The notes beneath the pieces were generated by a model. That model was not told the DNA's origin and searched no databases. It was given only the letters and a program-made list of their open reading frames with translations. The translations under genes and the position numbers were made by a program. A stretch of 45,891 nucleotides of DNA from Chloroflexota bacterium (lineage in GTDB: Bacteria; Chloroflexota; Dehalococcoidia; Lucifugimonadales; UBA2962): the NCBI GenBank assembly GCA_002699485.1, contig PAAV01000049.1:125981-171871 (forward strand). Reading direction: 5' to 3'. Within the stretch, counting starts at the first letter, position 1. Each line of letters starts with the position of its first letter. This document shows positions 1-7,772 of the stretch, piece by piece.

Positions 1-181
1 TGAAAAACGCCTCTCCACCCTTACTTAAAATGTAATCAACTGTTTCTTTGCCAGTTTTTTCGTCTCGCGCTCCTATTACAATTTTTGCTCCTTCACTGGC
101 CGCTCTAATTGAAATTGCTTTACCAATACCGGAGTTGCCTCCAGTAATTAACGCTACTTTGTTTTTTAATAATTCTGTCAC
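1..181 (-). CDS. Short-chain dehydrogenase/reductase, N-terminal part, cut by the window edge
   Basis: About 60 N-terminal residues of an NAD(P)-dependent Rossmann-fold SDR are visible, read from a GTG start at 181. The dinucleotide-binding glycine motif TGGNSGIG follows a hydrophobic first strand (KVALI). The second strand IVIGARD ends in Arg-Asp, which often goes with NADP preference. Weak purine-rich sequence precedes the start, so the exact start is moderately sure. It lies 54 nt downstream of a complete SDR gene on the same strand and probably closes the same operon. The catalytic Ser-Tyr-Lys part lies outside the window, so the substrate cannot be guessed. Confidence 0.8.
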   Translation of the reverse strand, partial: MTELLKNKVALITGGNSGIGKAISIRAASEGAKIVIGARDEKTGKETVDYILSKGGEAFF

Positions 182-235
182 TGTTTTCTCTTGTGTTTTA
201 ATTTTAGGTAAATATTTACATTAATTAGCTTGTCA

Positions 236-1000
236 TTATCGTGCTAGCATTCCTGCATCTACCGGCATGGTAGCTCCGTGTACGAAAGATGCATCTTTCG
301 TACATAGCCATACAACCATCTCTGCAACCTCATCGGCAGTTCCATATCTTTTCATCGGTACACCTGATTTCCATTCTTCATATAATTCTGGATGATCATC
401 CCAAAATGGTTGGTTGATTTGTGTATCAATGATGCCTGGAGCTACAGAATTAATTCGAATTCCTTTGGCACCATATTCAAGTGCAGCGCTCTGTGTAAAG
501 CCAACAACTGCGTGTTTACTCGCCACATATATAGATAAACCAGCACCTCCAACCAGACCTGCTTGTGAAGCTGCATTTACTATACAGCCGCTTTGTTGCT
601 CCAACATTATTGGAATTTCATATTTCATACATAACCAGACACCTTTAGAGTTTATGTTCATAACTTTGTCATAATCCTCTTCTGTGCATTGATCTATTGG
701 TTTATCAAACAATCCAATGCCGGCGTTATTAAATGCAAAATCTAATTGATTATGGGACTTGATGATCTGCTCCATTAGTGCTTTTACCTCTGATCCGTTT
801 GACACGTCAGCACGAATAAAATGAGCCGAACCGCCATTTTCTATAATCTTGGATACTGTTTTATTTCCGGAGATTTCATTGACATCAGAACAGATTACTT
901 TTGCTCCTTTTGCCGCAAACTTTATTGCACTTGCCCTGCCAATACCGTTTGCTGCGCCGGTTACTAATGCGACTTTTCCAGAAAATTCTTTATCTTCCAA
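236..1000 (-). CDS. Short-chain dehydrogenase/reductase (SDR family)
   Basis: A full-length classical SDR of 254 aa, the usual size. The cofactor motif TGAANGIG spans residues 14-21. An acidic residue (Asp39) after the second strand suggests NAD(H). The NNAG motif is at 91-94, and the catalytic Ser145, Tyr158 and Lys162 (YVASK) are present. The start is TTG at 1000, supported by an AAAGGT ribosome-binding sequence about 7 nt upstream. It follows the SelW-like gene with a 41-nt gap, so both probably belong to one oxidoreductase operon with the two luciferase-like genes. The substrate is unknown; SDRs of this type oxidise secondary alcohols or reduce ketones in the cytoplasm. Confidence 0.93.
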   Translation of the reverse strand: MEDKEFSGKVALVTGAANGIGRASAIKFAAKGAKVICSDVNEISGNKTVSKIIENGGSAHFIRADVSNGSEVKALMEQIIKSHNQLDFAFNNAGIGLFDKPIDQCTEEDYDKVMNINSKGVWLCMKYEIPIMLEQQSGCIVNAASQAGLVGGAGLSIYVASKHAVVGFTQSAALEYGAKGIRINSVAPGIIDTQINQPFWDDHPELYEEWKSGVPMKRYGTADEVAEMVVWLCTKDASFVHGATMPVDAGMLAR

Positions 1001-1041
1001 ATTTTTACCTTTCCATCCATCTTTATCTGCTAATGAGCTAT

Positions 1042-1314
1042 TTATCTCTTTCCAGTAAATAACTCTGATCTGATCTGGTCAACTAATGTTGACTCTTCGG
1101 GAAATTCCCCTGTTTCTAGCTTTGAATACATCAATTTATCGCCAACAGAAACTTCGAAAGCTCCACCATCAGCTGGAATTAACGAAATTCCACTTATATC
1201 CCATGAACATAAGTTCATTAGTTGCTTGGACAGGCTAACTGCCTGTGGAACATAATCTCAAGGCACACAGTATTTAATACTAATTAGTGGTCTCGATTTT
1301 ATATCGCCTAACAT
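1042..1314 (-). CDS. SelW-like (Rdx family) protein with in-frame TGA, probable selenoprotein
   Basis: A 90-codon gene read through one in-frame TGA (codon 19, nt 1258-1260). ATG at 1314 has an AGGAG sequence 6 nt upstream. After the first strand PLISIKYC, the redox motif is Cys16-Val-Pro-Sec19, the CxxU form of the thioredoxin-fold Rdx proteins (SelW, SelT, SelH). The second half carries the family pattern GGAFEVSVGDKLMYSK followed by GEFPE. Length fits SelW-like proteins (about 80-100 aa), and no other stop interrupts the frame before TAA. A 6-bp hairpin sits 11 nt after the TGA (see the SECIS entry). It lies between an LLM oxidoreductase and an SDR in one operon, so a thiol-redox role there is plausible. 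Alternatives are a nonsense mutation in a CxxC protein or a sequencing error. Sec insertion also needs selA, selB, selC and selD, which are not in this window. Confidence 0.85.
1230..1246 (-). promoter_or_regulatory. Candidate bacterial SECIS hairpin after the SelW-like TGA
   Basis: On the mRNA strand the bases after the TGA form ACAGGC-AGUUA-GCCUGU, a perfect 6-bp stem with a 5-nt loop. The stem begins 11 nt after the UGA, so the loop lies 17 nt from it. Bacterial SECIS elements sit inside the coding sequence just 3' of the UGA and usually have a G among the first two loop bases; the loop here begins AG. The fit is good, but short hairpins also arise by chance, and SelB binding has not been shown. 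Confidence 0.6.
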
Positions 1315-1391
1315 AAATTTCTCCTGACGCTTGTATCTCGAATACTCATTTAATATCAAATTTCTGTAAGTTTAAAATCACACCAGTATAC

Positions 1392-2378
1392 TTACAAGAG
1401 AGCTTTAACAAGTTTCGTGAATCTTTCCATCTTATATAGAGTTTCATCTATATCCGTTCCTTTGTAGTCCAGTGTTAAATAACTGACTCCAATTTCTGCA
1501 AGGTTATATATGTCTTCTGCAACTTGCGAGGGTTCGCCGGTCAACAATTTCCTATTTCCATTTTTATCAAATATTGGATCCGTATCCGAATACCACATTT
1601 CAGCGCTTAGAGCGATACCTATTTTATTAATATCTCGATCAGCCTCATCTAACTTACAGTTCAATTTTTCAATGCCATTTTTTAGACGACCTATCGTGTC
1701 TAGTGGATATTGCGGGTTGTTTCCAAATGGGTACCAAACATCTCCATAATTTGCGGCTCTCCTAATCGCAGCCGGACTCTCTCCGCCAATCCAAATGGGA
1801 GGATAAGGCTTTTGGATAGGTTTGGGTGCAAAGTATATGTCTGAAAAAGAGACATATTCGCCTTTGAATGTAGGGTTTGGACTGGTCCATAGTTCTCTGA
1901 AAGCATCGATATATTCGTTAGTTACAGAGCCACGTTTTTTAAAAGTATCTAGTCCGAGTGCCTCGAATTCTTCTTCCATCCATCCAGCACCGCAACCCAC
2001 AATTAACCGGCCGTTAGAAAGGACGTCGATTGTGGCCAATATCTTCGCTGTCAGAACTGGCTGGCGATATGGCAATATACATACCGAGCTTAAAAGTTTA
2101 ATTTTATTTGTATTAGCGGCTAAATAAGACAGCGTCGTAAGTTGTTCGAAATGTAATCCAAGATCATCTTCACCTTGGTTTTCTTTACTCGACCATTCTC
2201 CCAGGAAAGCTCCCGAGTCACTGTATGGGTAGCTTGATTGAATTGATCTTGGGATAACTAGATGGTCACCTATATGTAAATAATCAAAACCTATTTGTTC
2301 TCCGTGTCTAGCTACCAGGGCTAAATTGTCGGGACCCGCAAAAACACCAGATGTAGGGACTTCGAAACCGAATTTCAA
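1392..2378 (-). CDS. LLM-class (luciferase-like) flavin/F420-dependent oxidoreductase, copy 1
   Basis: A 328-aa TIM-barrel protein of the bacterial luciferase superfamily. It starts MKFGFEVPTSG, has the IGDHLVIPR strand near residue 35, the conserved TIDVLSNGRLIVGCGAGW segment near 115-132 and the phosphate-site region PPIWIGGESPAAIRRA near 195-210. Members use FMNH2 or coenzyme F420 to oxidise or reduce organic substrates. The adjacent paralogue and an npdG-like gene elsewhere in the window favour F420, but cofactor choice cannot be read from sequence alone. The start is TTG at 2378, overlapping the upstream gene's TGA by 4 nt (TTGA), so the two copies are translationally coupled. Confidence 0.92.
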   Translation of the reverse strand: MKFGFEVPTSGVFAGPDNLALVARHGEQIGFDYLHIGDHLVIPRSIQSSYPYSDSGAFLGEWSSKENQGEDDLGLHFEQLTTLSYLAANTNKIKLLSSVCILPYRQPVLTAKILATIDVLSNGRLIVGCGAGWMEEEFEALGLDTFKKRGSVTNEYIDAFRELWTSPNPTFKGEYVSFSDIYFAPKPIQKPYPPIWIGGESPAAIRRAANYGDVWYPFGNNPQYPLDTIGRLKNGIEKLNCKLDEADRDINKIGIALSAEMWYSDTDPIFDKNGNRKLLTGEPSQVAEDIYNLAEIGVSYLTLDYKGTDIDETLYKMERFTKLVKALL

Positions 2379-3352
2379 TTTATCACCTGAGAAATTATTT
2401 CTGTGTAAAATGCATCCATTCGTTCTTTAGATTCTCCTGTTGATGAAGAAAGCAGGTCAAATCCAAGTACATCAATTAAAAGATAATCAACGCCGACCTC
2501 TTTAAGCTGATCAATGTCAGATGCTATTTGATTAAAGCTGCCGGTCAAAATAGTTCTGTCACCATCCTGAGTTATATGAGCTTTTGTTTCATCGTACCAG
2601 CTAGCGGCATATGCTAGTGATATGCTTTCAGGATCTCTGCCAGCTTCATCAGCATTTTGTTTAACTCTCTCAAAGTAACTGTAAAGCTTTTCTGGTTTTT
2701 GTAATCTGTATTTTGGATTATTACCTATTGGATACCAAACATCAGCATACCTTCCAGCTCGCCGTAAGGCAGCAGGACTTTCTCCACCGGTCCATATTGG
2801 CGGGTGTGGTTTTTGCGTTGGTTTTGGCTCGAAAGATATATTGCTAAAAGAGACATGATGACCTTTAAAGTCTGGATTATTCGATGTCCACATTTCCTTA
2901 AATGCTGAAATGTACTCATCGGTAACACGACCTCTTAATTCGTATGTATTTAACCCCAGAGCTTTGAACTCCTCTTCCATCCATCCTGCGCCAAGACCTA
3001 GTAGTAATCTGCCTTTTGACAGTACGTCAATGGTTGCTAATACTTTGCCCGCATGTATGGCTGATCTATACGGTGTCACCATAACACTTGTTAAAAGTTG
3101 TGCTTTAGATGTTGCTCCAGCAATGAAGGCAAGGGTTGTTAATTGTTCTAAGCAGTCTCCAACAAATTCGCCTCCGGGAAATTCCCCGGAGTCTGTATAG
3201 GGGTAAGTTGATGATATATCCCGAGGCACAACTACATGATCTGACACAGCCATAAAATCAAACCCTAAAGATTCACCTTGACTGGCAAGGTTGATAAGCC
3301 CTTCTCTGGTTGAGAGGGGACCTCTGTTAGGGAGTACAAAACCAAATTTCAT
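2375..3352 (-). CDS. LLM-class (luciferase-like) flavin/F420-dependent oxidoreductase, copy 2
   Basis: A tandem paralogue of the downstream gene, sharing the order of landmarks MKFGFVLPNRG, VSDHVVVPR, TIDVLSKGRLLLGLGAGW and PPIWTGGESPAALRRA. ATG at 3352 is chosen because the copy-1 protein begins at the same MKFGF; an in-frame TTG at 3373 would add seven residues, and neither start has an obvious ribosome-binding site. The family binds FMN or F420 in a TIM barrel. It is the first gene of the minus-strand oxidoreductase operon and is divergent from lexA across a 178-nt gap. The two copies have diverged clearly, so they are an old duplication and probably differ in substrate. Confidence 0.92.
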   Translation of the reverse strand: MKFGFVLPNRGPLSTREGLINLASQGESLGFDFMAVSDHVVVPRDISSTYPYTDSGEFPGGEFVGDCLEQLTTLAFIAGATSKAQLLTSVMVTPYRSAIHAGKVLATIDVLSKGRLLLGLGAGWMEEEFKALGLNTYELRGRVTDEYISAFKEMWTSNNPDFKGHHVSFSNISFEPKPTQKPHPPIWTGGESPAALRRAGRYADVWYPIGNNPKYRLQKPEKLYSYFERVKQNADEAGRDPESISLAYAASWYDETKAHITQDGDRTILTGSFNQIASDIDQLKEVGVDYLLIDVLGFDLLSSSTGESKERMDAFYTEIISQVIN

Positions 3353-3402
3353 GCTATTAGATTGATCCAACAATAATGCTAGATTTAGATACTGTCAACG
3401 CC

Positions 3403-3449
3403 TTGACACTTAAGAACACCAGTGCTAAATTAATACAGAACATACGTGC
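3403..3449 (+). promoter_or_regulatory. lexA promoter with two candidate LexA operators
   Basis: TTGACA (3403-3408) is followed after exactly 17 nt by TAAATT (3426-3431), a good sigma-70-like promoter facing lexA. A GAAC-ACCA-GTGC element (3414-3425) fills the spacer, and a second GAAC-ATAC-GTGC element (3438-3449) lies at the predicted transcription start, 24 bp downstream of the first. Gram-positive-type LexA boxes read GAAC-N4-GTTC, so each element matches one half-site fully and the other in three of four bases. Position and repetition suggest autoregulation by LexA. This is inferred from the sequence only. Confidence 0.6.
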
Positions 3450-3530
3450 GCAAACTGCAGATCGGTTTCTATTCACTCTGCAAAATAACTTTAATTTGAT
3501 ACTAAATGTGAATCAAATAAGGAATTAAAT

Positions 3531-4175
3531 ATGGTTAAGAAGTTATCGGAAAGACAAGAAAACATTTTGACATTTATCAAGAATTTTCTAGATGAACACT
3601 CGTATCCTCCAACAGTAAGGGATATACAGACCGGATGTAATGTCAGTTCTACATCGGTTGTTGACTACAATCTTCGCATTCTACAAAGAGATGGATATTT
3701 AAAGCGTGAAACCGAGGTTTCACGTGGAATAGAGCTATTGGGCTCAAATAAACCCAAAATCCAGGACTTTGTTTCAGTGCCTATCTTAAGTAATATAGCC
3801 GCTGGAGAGCCTCTTCCGGTTAATACTCAAGACAATTGGAATCATGAAAATACCGAAACTGTAGATCTGCCAAACTTTTTAGTTGATGGAAAAGATGACG
3901 TTTTTGGAGTACGAGTAAAAGGTCAATCAATGATTGATGCTTTCATAACTGATGGAGATTTGGTTTTATTGGAGCCTACACAAAATGCAGTTAACGGTGA
4001 AATGGTGGCCGCATGGATTCAAGATAATCAAGAAGTAACTCTTAAACATTTTTACTTAGAAAATGGGACGGTTAGGCTGCAACCTGCGAACCCTACCATG
4101 GATCCCATATATGTTCCCGCGGACAAAGTTTCTGTGCAAGGCCGTGTTGTCGGAGTGATACGCTCAGTTAACTAA
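3531..4175 (+). CDS. lexA: LexA repressor, SOS response
   Basis: A 214-aa LexA. Residues 1-65 form the winged helix-turn-helix (SERQENILTFIKNF, then PPTVRDIQ). The self-cleavage bond is Ala91-Gly92 in NIAAGEP, and the catalytic dyad is Ser133 (GQSMID) with Lys172 (VTLKHF), the spacing usual for the S24 peptidase domain. LexA represses DNA-repair genes and cleaves itself when RecA filaments form on single-stranded DNA. ATG at 3531 is preceded by AAGGAATTAAAT. Two GAAC-N4-GTGC elements in its promoter fit autoregulation. It stands alone on the plus strand, 37 nt before the ggt-like gene, which could be cotranscribed. Confidence 0.96.
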   Translation: MVKKLSERQENILTFIKNFLDEHSYPPTVRDIQTGCNVSSTSVVDYNLRILQRDGYLKRETEVSRGIELLGSNKPKIQDFVSVPILSNIAAGEPLPVNTQDNWNHENTETVDLPNFLVDGKDDVFGVRVKGQSMIDAFITDGDLVLLEPTQNAVNGEMVAAWIQDNQEVTLKHFYLENGTVRLQPANPTMDPIYVPADKVSVQGRVVGVIRSVN

Positions 4176-4212
4176 ATTTATTTGTAAATTAATTCAAATT
4201 GGAGACGCCTAA

Positions 4213-5937
4213 ATGGGGTCATCTCCCCGTTCATATAAGCCAACCTTGATGGGCGTGAAGCACGGCGTTTCGTCGGGACACTACCATGCAGCGACCGCCG
4301 GCTTTCGTATTTTGGAAGAAGGAGGCAATGCAATTGATGCTGGCGTGGCTTCTGGAATCGCGCTCAATGTTGTACTTCCTCAATGGACTAGCTTTGGCGG
4401 AGTTGCACCGATAATGATTCATAGTGCAGCCAAGAATGAGACTATCACGATTAGCGGGTTAGGTAGGTGGCCGAGAGCGGCATCGGTAGAATTTTTCGAA
4501 CGTAATCATGACGGCGAATTACCTGAGGGTATTCTTCGGACCGTAACCCCCGCTGCTGCCGACGCATGGCTTACTGCCATAGAGCTTTATGGAACCATGT
4601 CGTTTGAACAGGTTGTGAGGCCAGCACTTGAACTTGCAAGAGAAGGATTTCCGGTTACACCGCTGTTAAGTAAATACATCGGGAAAGGTATACCGTGGTC
4701 TTCCACGCGGGAAATATTTATGCCAAATGGATCGGTTCCTCAAATTGGAGAAGTGTTAGTGCAATCTGATCTGGCGAACACCTTTGCAAGAATGATAGAT
4801 GTAGAGCAAGCTGCTTCATCTAAAGGCCGCGAGGGGGCGATACGCGCCACTCGGGACTTTTTCTATAAAGGTGATTTGGCCGAAGAGATGGTTAAGTTCT
4901 GTAACGACCAGGGAGGGCTTCTCACCTTGGAAGACATGGCGACATTTCGAGTTAAATTAGAGCCAGTCTTATGGGGTAACTACAAGGGTATTGATATAGC
5001 AACCTGTGGAGTATGGTGTCAAGGACCACTCCTTATAGAGTTCCTAAACATACTGGAAAAAATCGATTTACAGAGTATGGGCTATAACAGCGCGGATTAT
5101 ATTCATACCTTGCTAGAAGTTTTTAAGCTTGGTTTTTCGGATAGACATACATATTATGGAGATCCTGAGTTTGTTAACGTGCCTATTGAAGGACTCATTT
5201 CGAAGCTGTTTGCCAAATCCAGAGGTATGGAACTTGACAGCCAACAAGCAAGTAGTGAAATGCCGTTACCTGGAAATCCATGGGGTTTTCAGTATGGGTC
5301 TTCACTCAATCATGCAGTTGATCCACCTATAGCAACTTTAGGGGGCCTAGGCGAGGATACAAGTTACACGTGTGTAGTCGATGAATGGGGTAATGTGTTT
5401 TCTGCTACCCCCAGTGATACTTTTGATAGCACGCCAATGGTGCCGGGGCTAGGATTTATCCTGTCGTCTCGTGGAAACCAATCATGGCTAGATGCCTCTC
5501 ATCCCAGCTCAGTAGCTCCGGGTAAACGTCCGCGCCTCACTCCAAACCCAGCCTTGGCATTCAAGGATGGTCGACCATGGATGCCGTTTGGTACTCCAGG
5601 AGGAGATGTTCAGTGTCAAGCAATGACCGAAATGTTTATTAATATCGTTGACTTTGGAATGGATCCACAACAAGCTATAGATGCACCGCGGTTTTCTACT
5701 AGCAGCTACCCAGGTTCATTTTGGCCACATGCTTATAACCCGGGTTTAGTAAATATCGAAGGTCGAATAGGGGATGCGGTAGTATCTGAATTGAGGCGAC
5801 GGGGACACAAGATCGAGTTGTGGGATGATTGGGATATAAGAGCTGGCAATCTATGCGCGATTGAAATCAACAGTGGCCTGGGCGTCTTGCGTGCTGGGGC
5901 AGACAACCGTCGTGAGGGATATGCAATTGTTAGATAG
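4213..5937 (+). CDS. Gamma-glutamyltranspeptidase family protein (Ntn hydrolase)
   Basis: A 574-aa protein of the gamma-glutamyltransferase/cephalosporin acylase family, close to the usual length. It begins with the family pattern MGVKHGVSSGH...AATAGFRILEEGGNAIDAGVA. The nucleophile that becomes the new N-terminus of the small subunit is predicted at Thr383 (EDTSYTCVVDEWGN, aligning with TTHYSVVD of E. coli). The PGGDVQCQ stretch near 460 also fits the family. Members hydrolyse or transfer gamma-glutamyl groups, for example from glutathione; several relatives act on other amides. No signal peptide is evident, so it looks cytoplasmic, unlike secreted Ggt. GGAG lies 8 nt before the ATG. Substrate uncertain. 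Confidence 0.88.
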   Translation: MGSSPRSYKPTLMGVKHGVSSGHYHAATAGFRILEEGGNAIDAGVASGIALNVVLPQWTSFGGVAPIMIHSAAKNETITISGLGRWPRAASVEFFERNHDGELPEGILRTVTPAAADAWLTAIELYGTMSFEQVVRPALELAREGFPVTPLLSKYIGKGIPWSSTREIFMPNGSVPQIGEVLVQSDLANTFARMIDVEQAASSKGREGAIRATRDFFYKGDLAEEMVKFCNDQGGLLTLEDMATFRVKLEPVLWGNYKGIDIATCGVWCQGPLLIEFLNILEKIDLQSMGYNSADYIHTLLEVFKLGFSDRHTYYGDPEFVNVPIEGLISKLFAKSRGMELDSQQASSEMPLPGNPWGFQYGSSLNHAVDPPIATLGGLGEDTSYTCVVDEWGNVFSATPSDTFDSTPMVPGLGFILSSRGNQSWLDASHPSSVAPGKRPRLTPNPALAFKDGRPWMPFGTPGGDVQCQAMTEMFINIVDFGMDPQQAIDAPRFSTSSYPGSFWPHAYNPGLVNIEGRIGDAVVSELRRRGHKIELWDDWDIRAGNLCAIEINSGLGVLRAGADNRREGYAIVR

Positions 5938-5988
5938 TTAAGTTGCTAACCTGCCTAAAGACAACCAAGCATAAATTGTATATTAGAT

Positions 5989-6765
5989 TCATAACATCTC
6001 GGCACGCTCAGCCGCACGGTTCCTTAAAGACCTTCCTAACTTAGCTAACCAGATTCCCGCTTCGAACAATATAATTATTGGTACAGCAACTAAGGTTTGG
6101 TTGATCGGATCAAATGTAGGGGTTATTAGTGCACCGAGTATAAATGCAATGATAACTGCATATTTTCGTCTACGAGCTAGCCACTCTGGGCTCACAATTC
6201 CCAGTCGCGATAGGAAAAACAGCACTACTGGTGTTTCAAACACAATACCCATCCAAAATAATAAAGATAACATCAAGTTAACATAAGTGCCTATGCGAGG
6301 CATTGGAGTTGCTATTTCACTTCCAAAATTAAGTAAAAAGTTAACTGCTGGAGGGAATATAACTCTATAACCAAATCCGGCGCCTATAACAAAAACGATT
6401 AAACTTACAGGTAAAAGAACATAAAGATAACGGCGCTCATTGGGTTTTAATCCTGGTGCTAAGAACAGAACAACTTGGAAAAGCACGAATGGTAACGACG
6501 CAGTAACTCCTACAGTTAAGGAAGCCTTCATTGCTATTCCTATAAACTCTGTTAAATCAAGATATACTGGCTTCCCTTGTGGGACGTTGGCAAACCCTTG
6601 AGCTGGTTCCATTAATAAGGTTAATATCTGGGCGTGAAAGACAAACGCTAGTGCTGTTGTTAAAAAGATAAATCCAGCTGACCACATCAGCCTCTTACGT
6701 AGCTCACCTACATGTTGCCCCATGTTCATGTCGTTAGGACTTGTCAAATGACCCATCCTTTTCAT
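5989..6765 (-). CDS. tatC: Twin-arginine translocase subunit TatC
   Basis: A polytopic protein with about six membrane segments and the TatC N-terminal signature HVGELRKRL, which with the first cytoplasmic loop binds twin-arginine signal peptides. TatC is the receptor of the Tat pathway, which exports folded, often cofactor-bearing proteins. Family motifs such as FLAPGLKPNERR also match. The gene directly follows tatA on the same strand. The frame is open up to ATG 6798, which would overlap tatA by 65 nt; ATGs at 6765, 6756 and 6729 are alternatives. The 6765 start has GAGG just upstream but with short spacing, so the start is uncertain by up to 23 residues. Confidence 0.93.
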   Translation of the reverse strand: MKRMGHLTSPNDMNMGQHVGELRKRLMWSAGFIFLTTALAFVFHAQILTLLMEPAQGFANVPQGKPVYLDLTEFIGIAMKASLTVGVTASLPFVLFQVVLFLAPGLKPNERRYLYVLLPVSLIVFVIGAGFGYRVIFPPAVNFLLNFGSEIATPMPRIGTYVNLMLSLLFWMGIVFETPVVLFFLSRLGIVSPEWLARRRKYAVIIAFILGALITPTFDPINQTLVAVPIIILFEAGIWLAKLGRSLRNRAAERAEML

Positions 6766-7054
6766 TTTCCTCGCCCGATTTTGAAGTTTTGGGTTCATTT
6801 AACAGGGAAGTTGGATTTTCGGACTCATCATCCAAGGCTACTTCATCAAAGTCGACCAATGATCTCAACGACTTAATTGGTTTTTCATTCCCTTCAGTTA
6901 TAGAATTTTGAAGATCAGAACCCATTTTGCGAGCGTCACGAACAAACTTCCCAATTTCTTTTCCCATTCCAATCATTTTGGTGGGACCTAAAATTAGAAA
7001 TGCAATTATAAAAACAGTTAGTATCTCAAGGGATCCCATCCCCAGAAAATTCAT
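6734..7054 (-). CDS. tatA: Sec-independent translocase TatA/TatB-type subunit
   Basis: A 106-aa protein with one N-terminal membrane helix (residues 5-20, GSLEILTVFIIAFLILG) followed by the hinge GPTKM and an amphipathic helix, the TatA/B layout. The C-terminal half is charged and low in complexity (KSGEENEKDGSFDKS), as usual. TatA subunits form the translocation pore with TatC, encoded next. The start is well supported by GGAGG four nt upstream of ATG 7054. The length is between typical TatA and TatB, and only one such gene is visible, so it may serve both roles. Confidence 0.92.
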   Translation of the reverse strand: MNFLGMGSLEILTVFIIAFLILGPTKMIGMGKEIGKFVRDARKMGSDLQNSITEGNEKPIKSLRSLVDFDEVALDDESENPTSLLNEPKTSKSGEENEKDGSFDKS

Positions 7055-7074
7055 TTGACCTCCAGTGCTTCTAT

Positions 7075-7096
7075 AGCAGCTCGACAGCAGCTCGAC
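7075..7096. repeat. 11-bp direct repeat, two copies
   Basis: AGCAGCTCGAC occurs twice in direct succession (7075-7085 and 7086-7096) between maf and tatA. It may be slippage in a leader sequence; no function is evident. Confidence 0.7.
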
Positions 7097-7105
7097 CTCG
7101 TTGTT

Positions 7106-7747
7106 TTAGCAATCATTGCAAGAAAGAAGTCTAATGCTTTTAGCATAATCTGGCGATATTTTATCAATTTGTTCCTTTAAAGCGCATATTGGTAACCCAA
7201 CTACGTTTAAATAACATCCATCTATTTTGGTTGCAGGTTTAAATCGTCTGTCTTGAATTGCATAACCTCCCGATTTGTCAAATGGAGCACCAGTCGAAAC
7301 ATACTGGTTGATTTCGTCGTCAGTGTAATTCCTAAATTCAACTCTCGTGGTTTTGCTAACAATTATTGGTTGGTTAATCAGCATTGAAGTTATTGAAATT
7401 GATGTTGAAACTATATGGACTCTGTCTCTTAGCTTATCGAGCATTTTTAACGCATCAAATTCTGACGACGGTTTAAGTAAAATACTTCCATCGACTGATA
7501 CAGCAGTGTCTGCACCCACGAAAAATCTATTCGGATACTCGTTATTGGAGATCGCCTTAACTTTTTCTAAGGCTATTCTTGATGTATAAGATTGAACAGA
7601 TTCATTTTTATTAGGCTCATCTTCTTTTTCGCTAGATGGTTTTATGGTAAAAGAATGTGGCCAAGAACTTCGGATGAGCTCAATACGCCTTGGAGACTTA
7701 GAAGCTAACACCAAAAACGGAGACTGTTTATTGATGTGATTGGCCAT
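7106..7747 (-). CDS. maf: Maf-family nucleoside triphosphate pyrophosphatase
   Basis: A 213-aa Maf/Ham1-fold protein. The hallmark LASKSPRRIELI (residues 13-24) forms the phosphate-binding start, VGADTAVSVDG (near 77-87) holds the catalytic acidic residue, and DKSGGYAIQD near 155-165 matches the family. Maf proteins hydrolyse dTTP, UTP or modified pyrimidine nucleotides to monophosphates and are thought to clean the nucleotide pool. Length is near the family's usual 190-210 aa. It sits just upstream of tatA with a 51-nt gap that contains an 11-bp direct repeat. Confidence 0.92.
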   Translation of the reverse strand: MANHINKQSPFLVLASKSPRRIELIRSSWPHSFTIKPSSEKEDEPNKNESVQSYTSRIALEKVKAISNNEYPNRFFVGADTAVSVDGSILLKPSSEFDALKMLDKLRDRVHIVSTSISITSMLINQPIIVSKTTRVEFRNYTDDEINQYVSTGAPFDKSGGYAIQDRRFKPATKIDGCYLNVVGLPICALKEQIDKISPDYAKSIRLLSCNDC

Positions 7748-7772
7748 AGAAAATATTGTGTTACACAGATCT

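Noticed and set aside
5938-5988. Possible terminator between the converging ggt-like and tatC genes
   Set aside because: No stable stem followed by a T-tract could be found.
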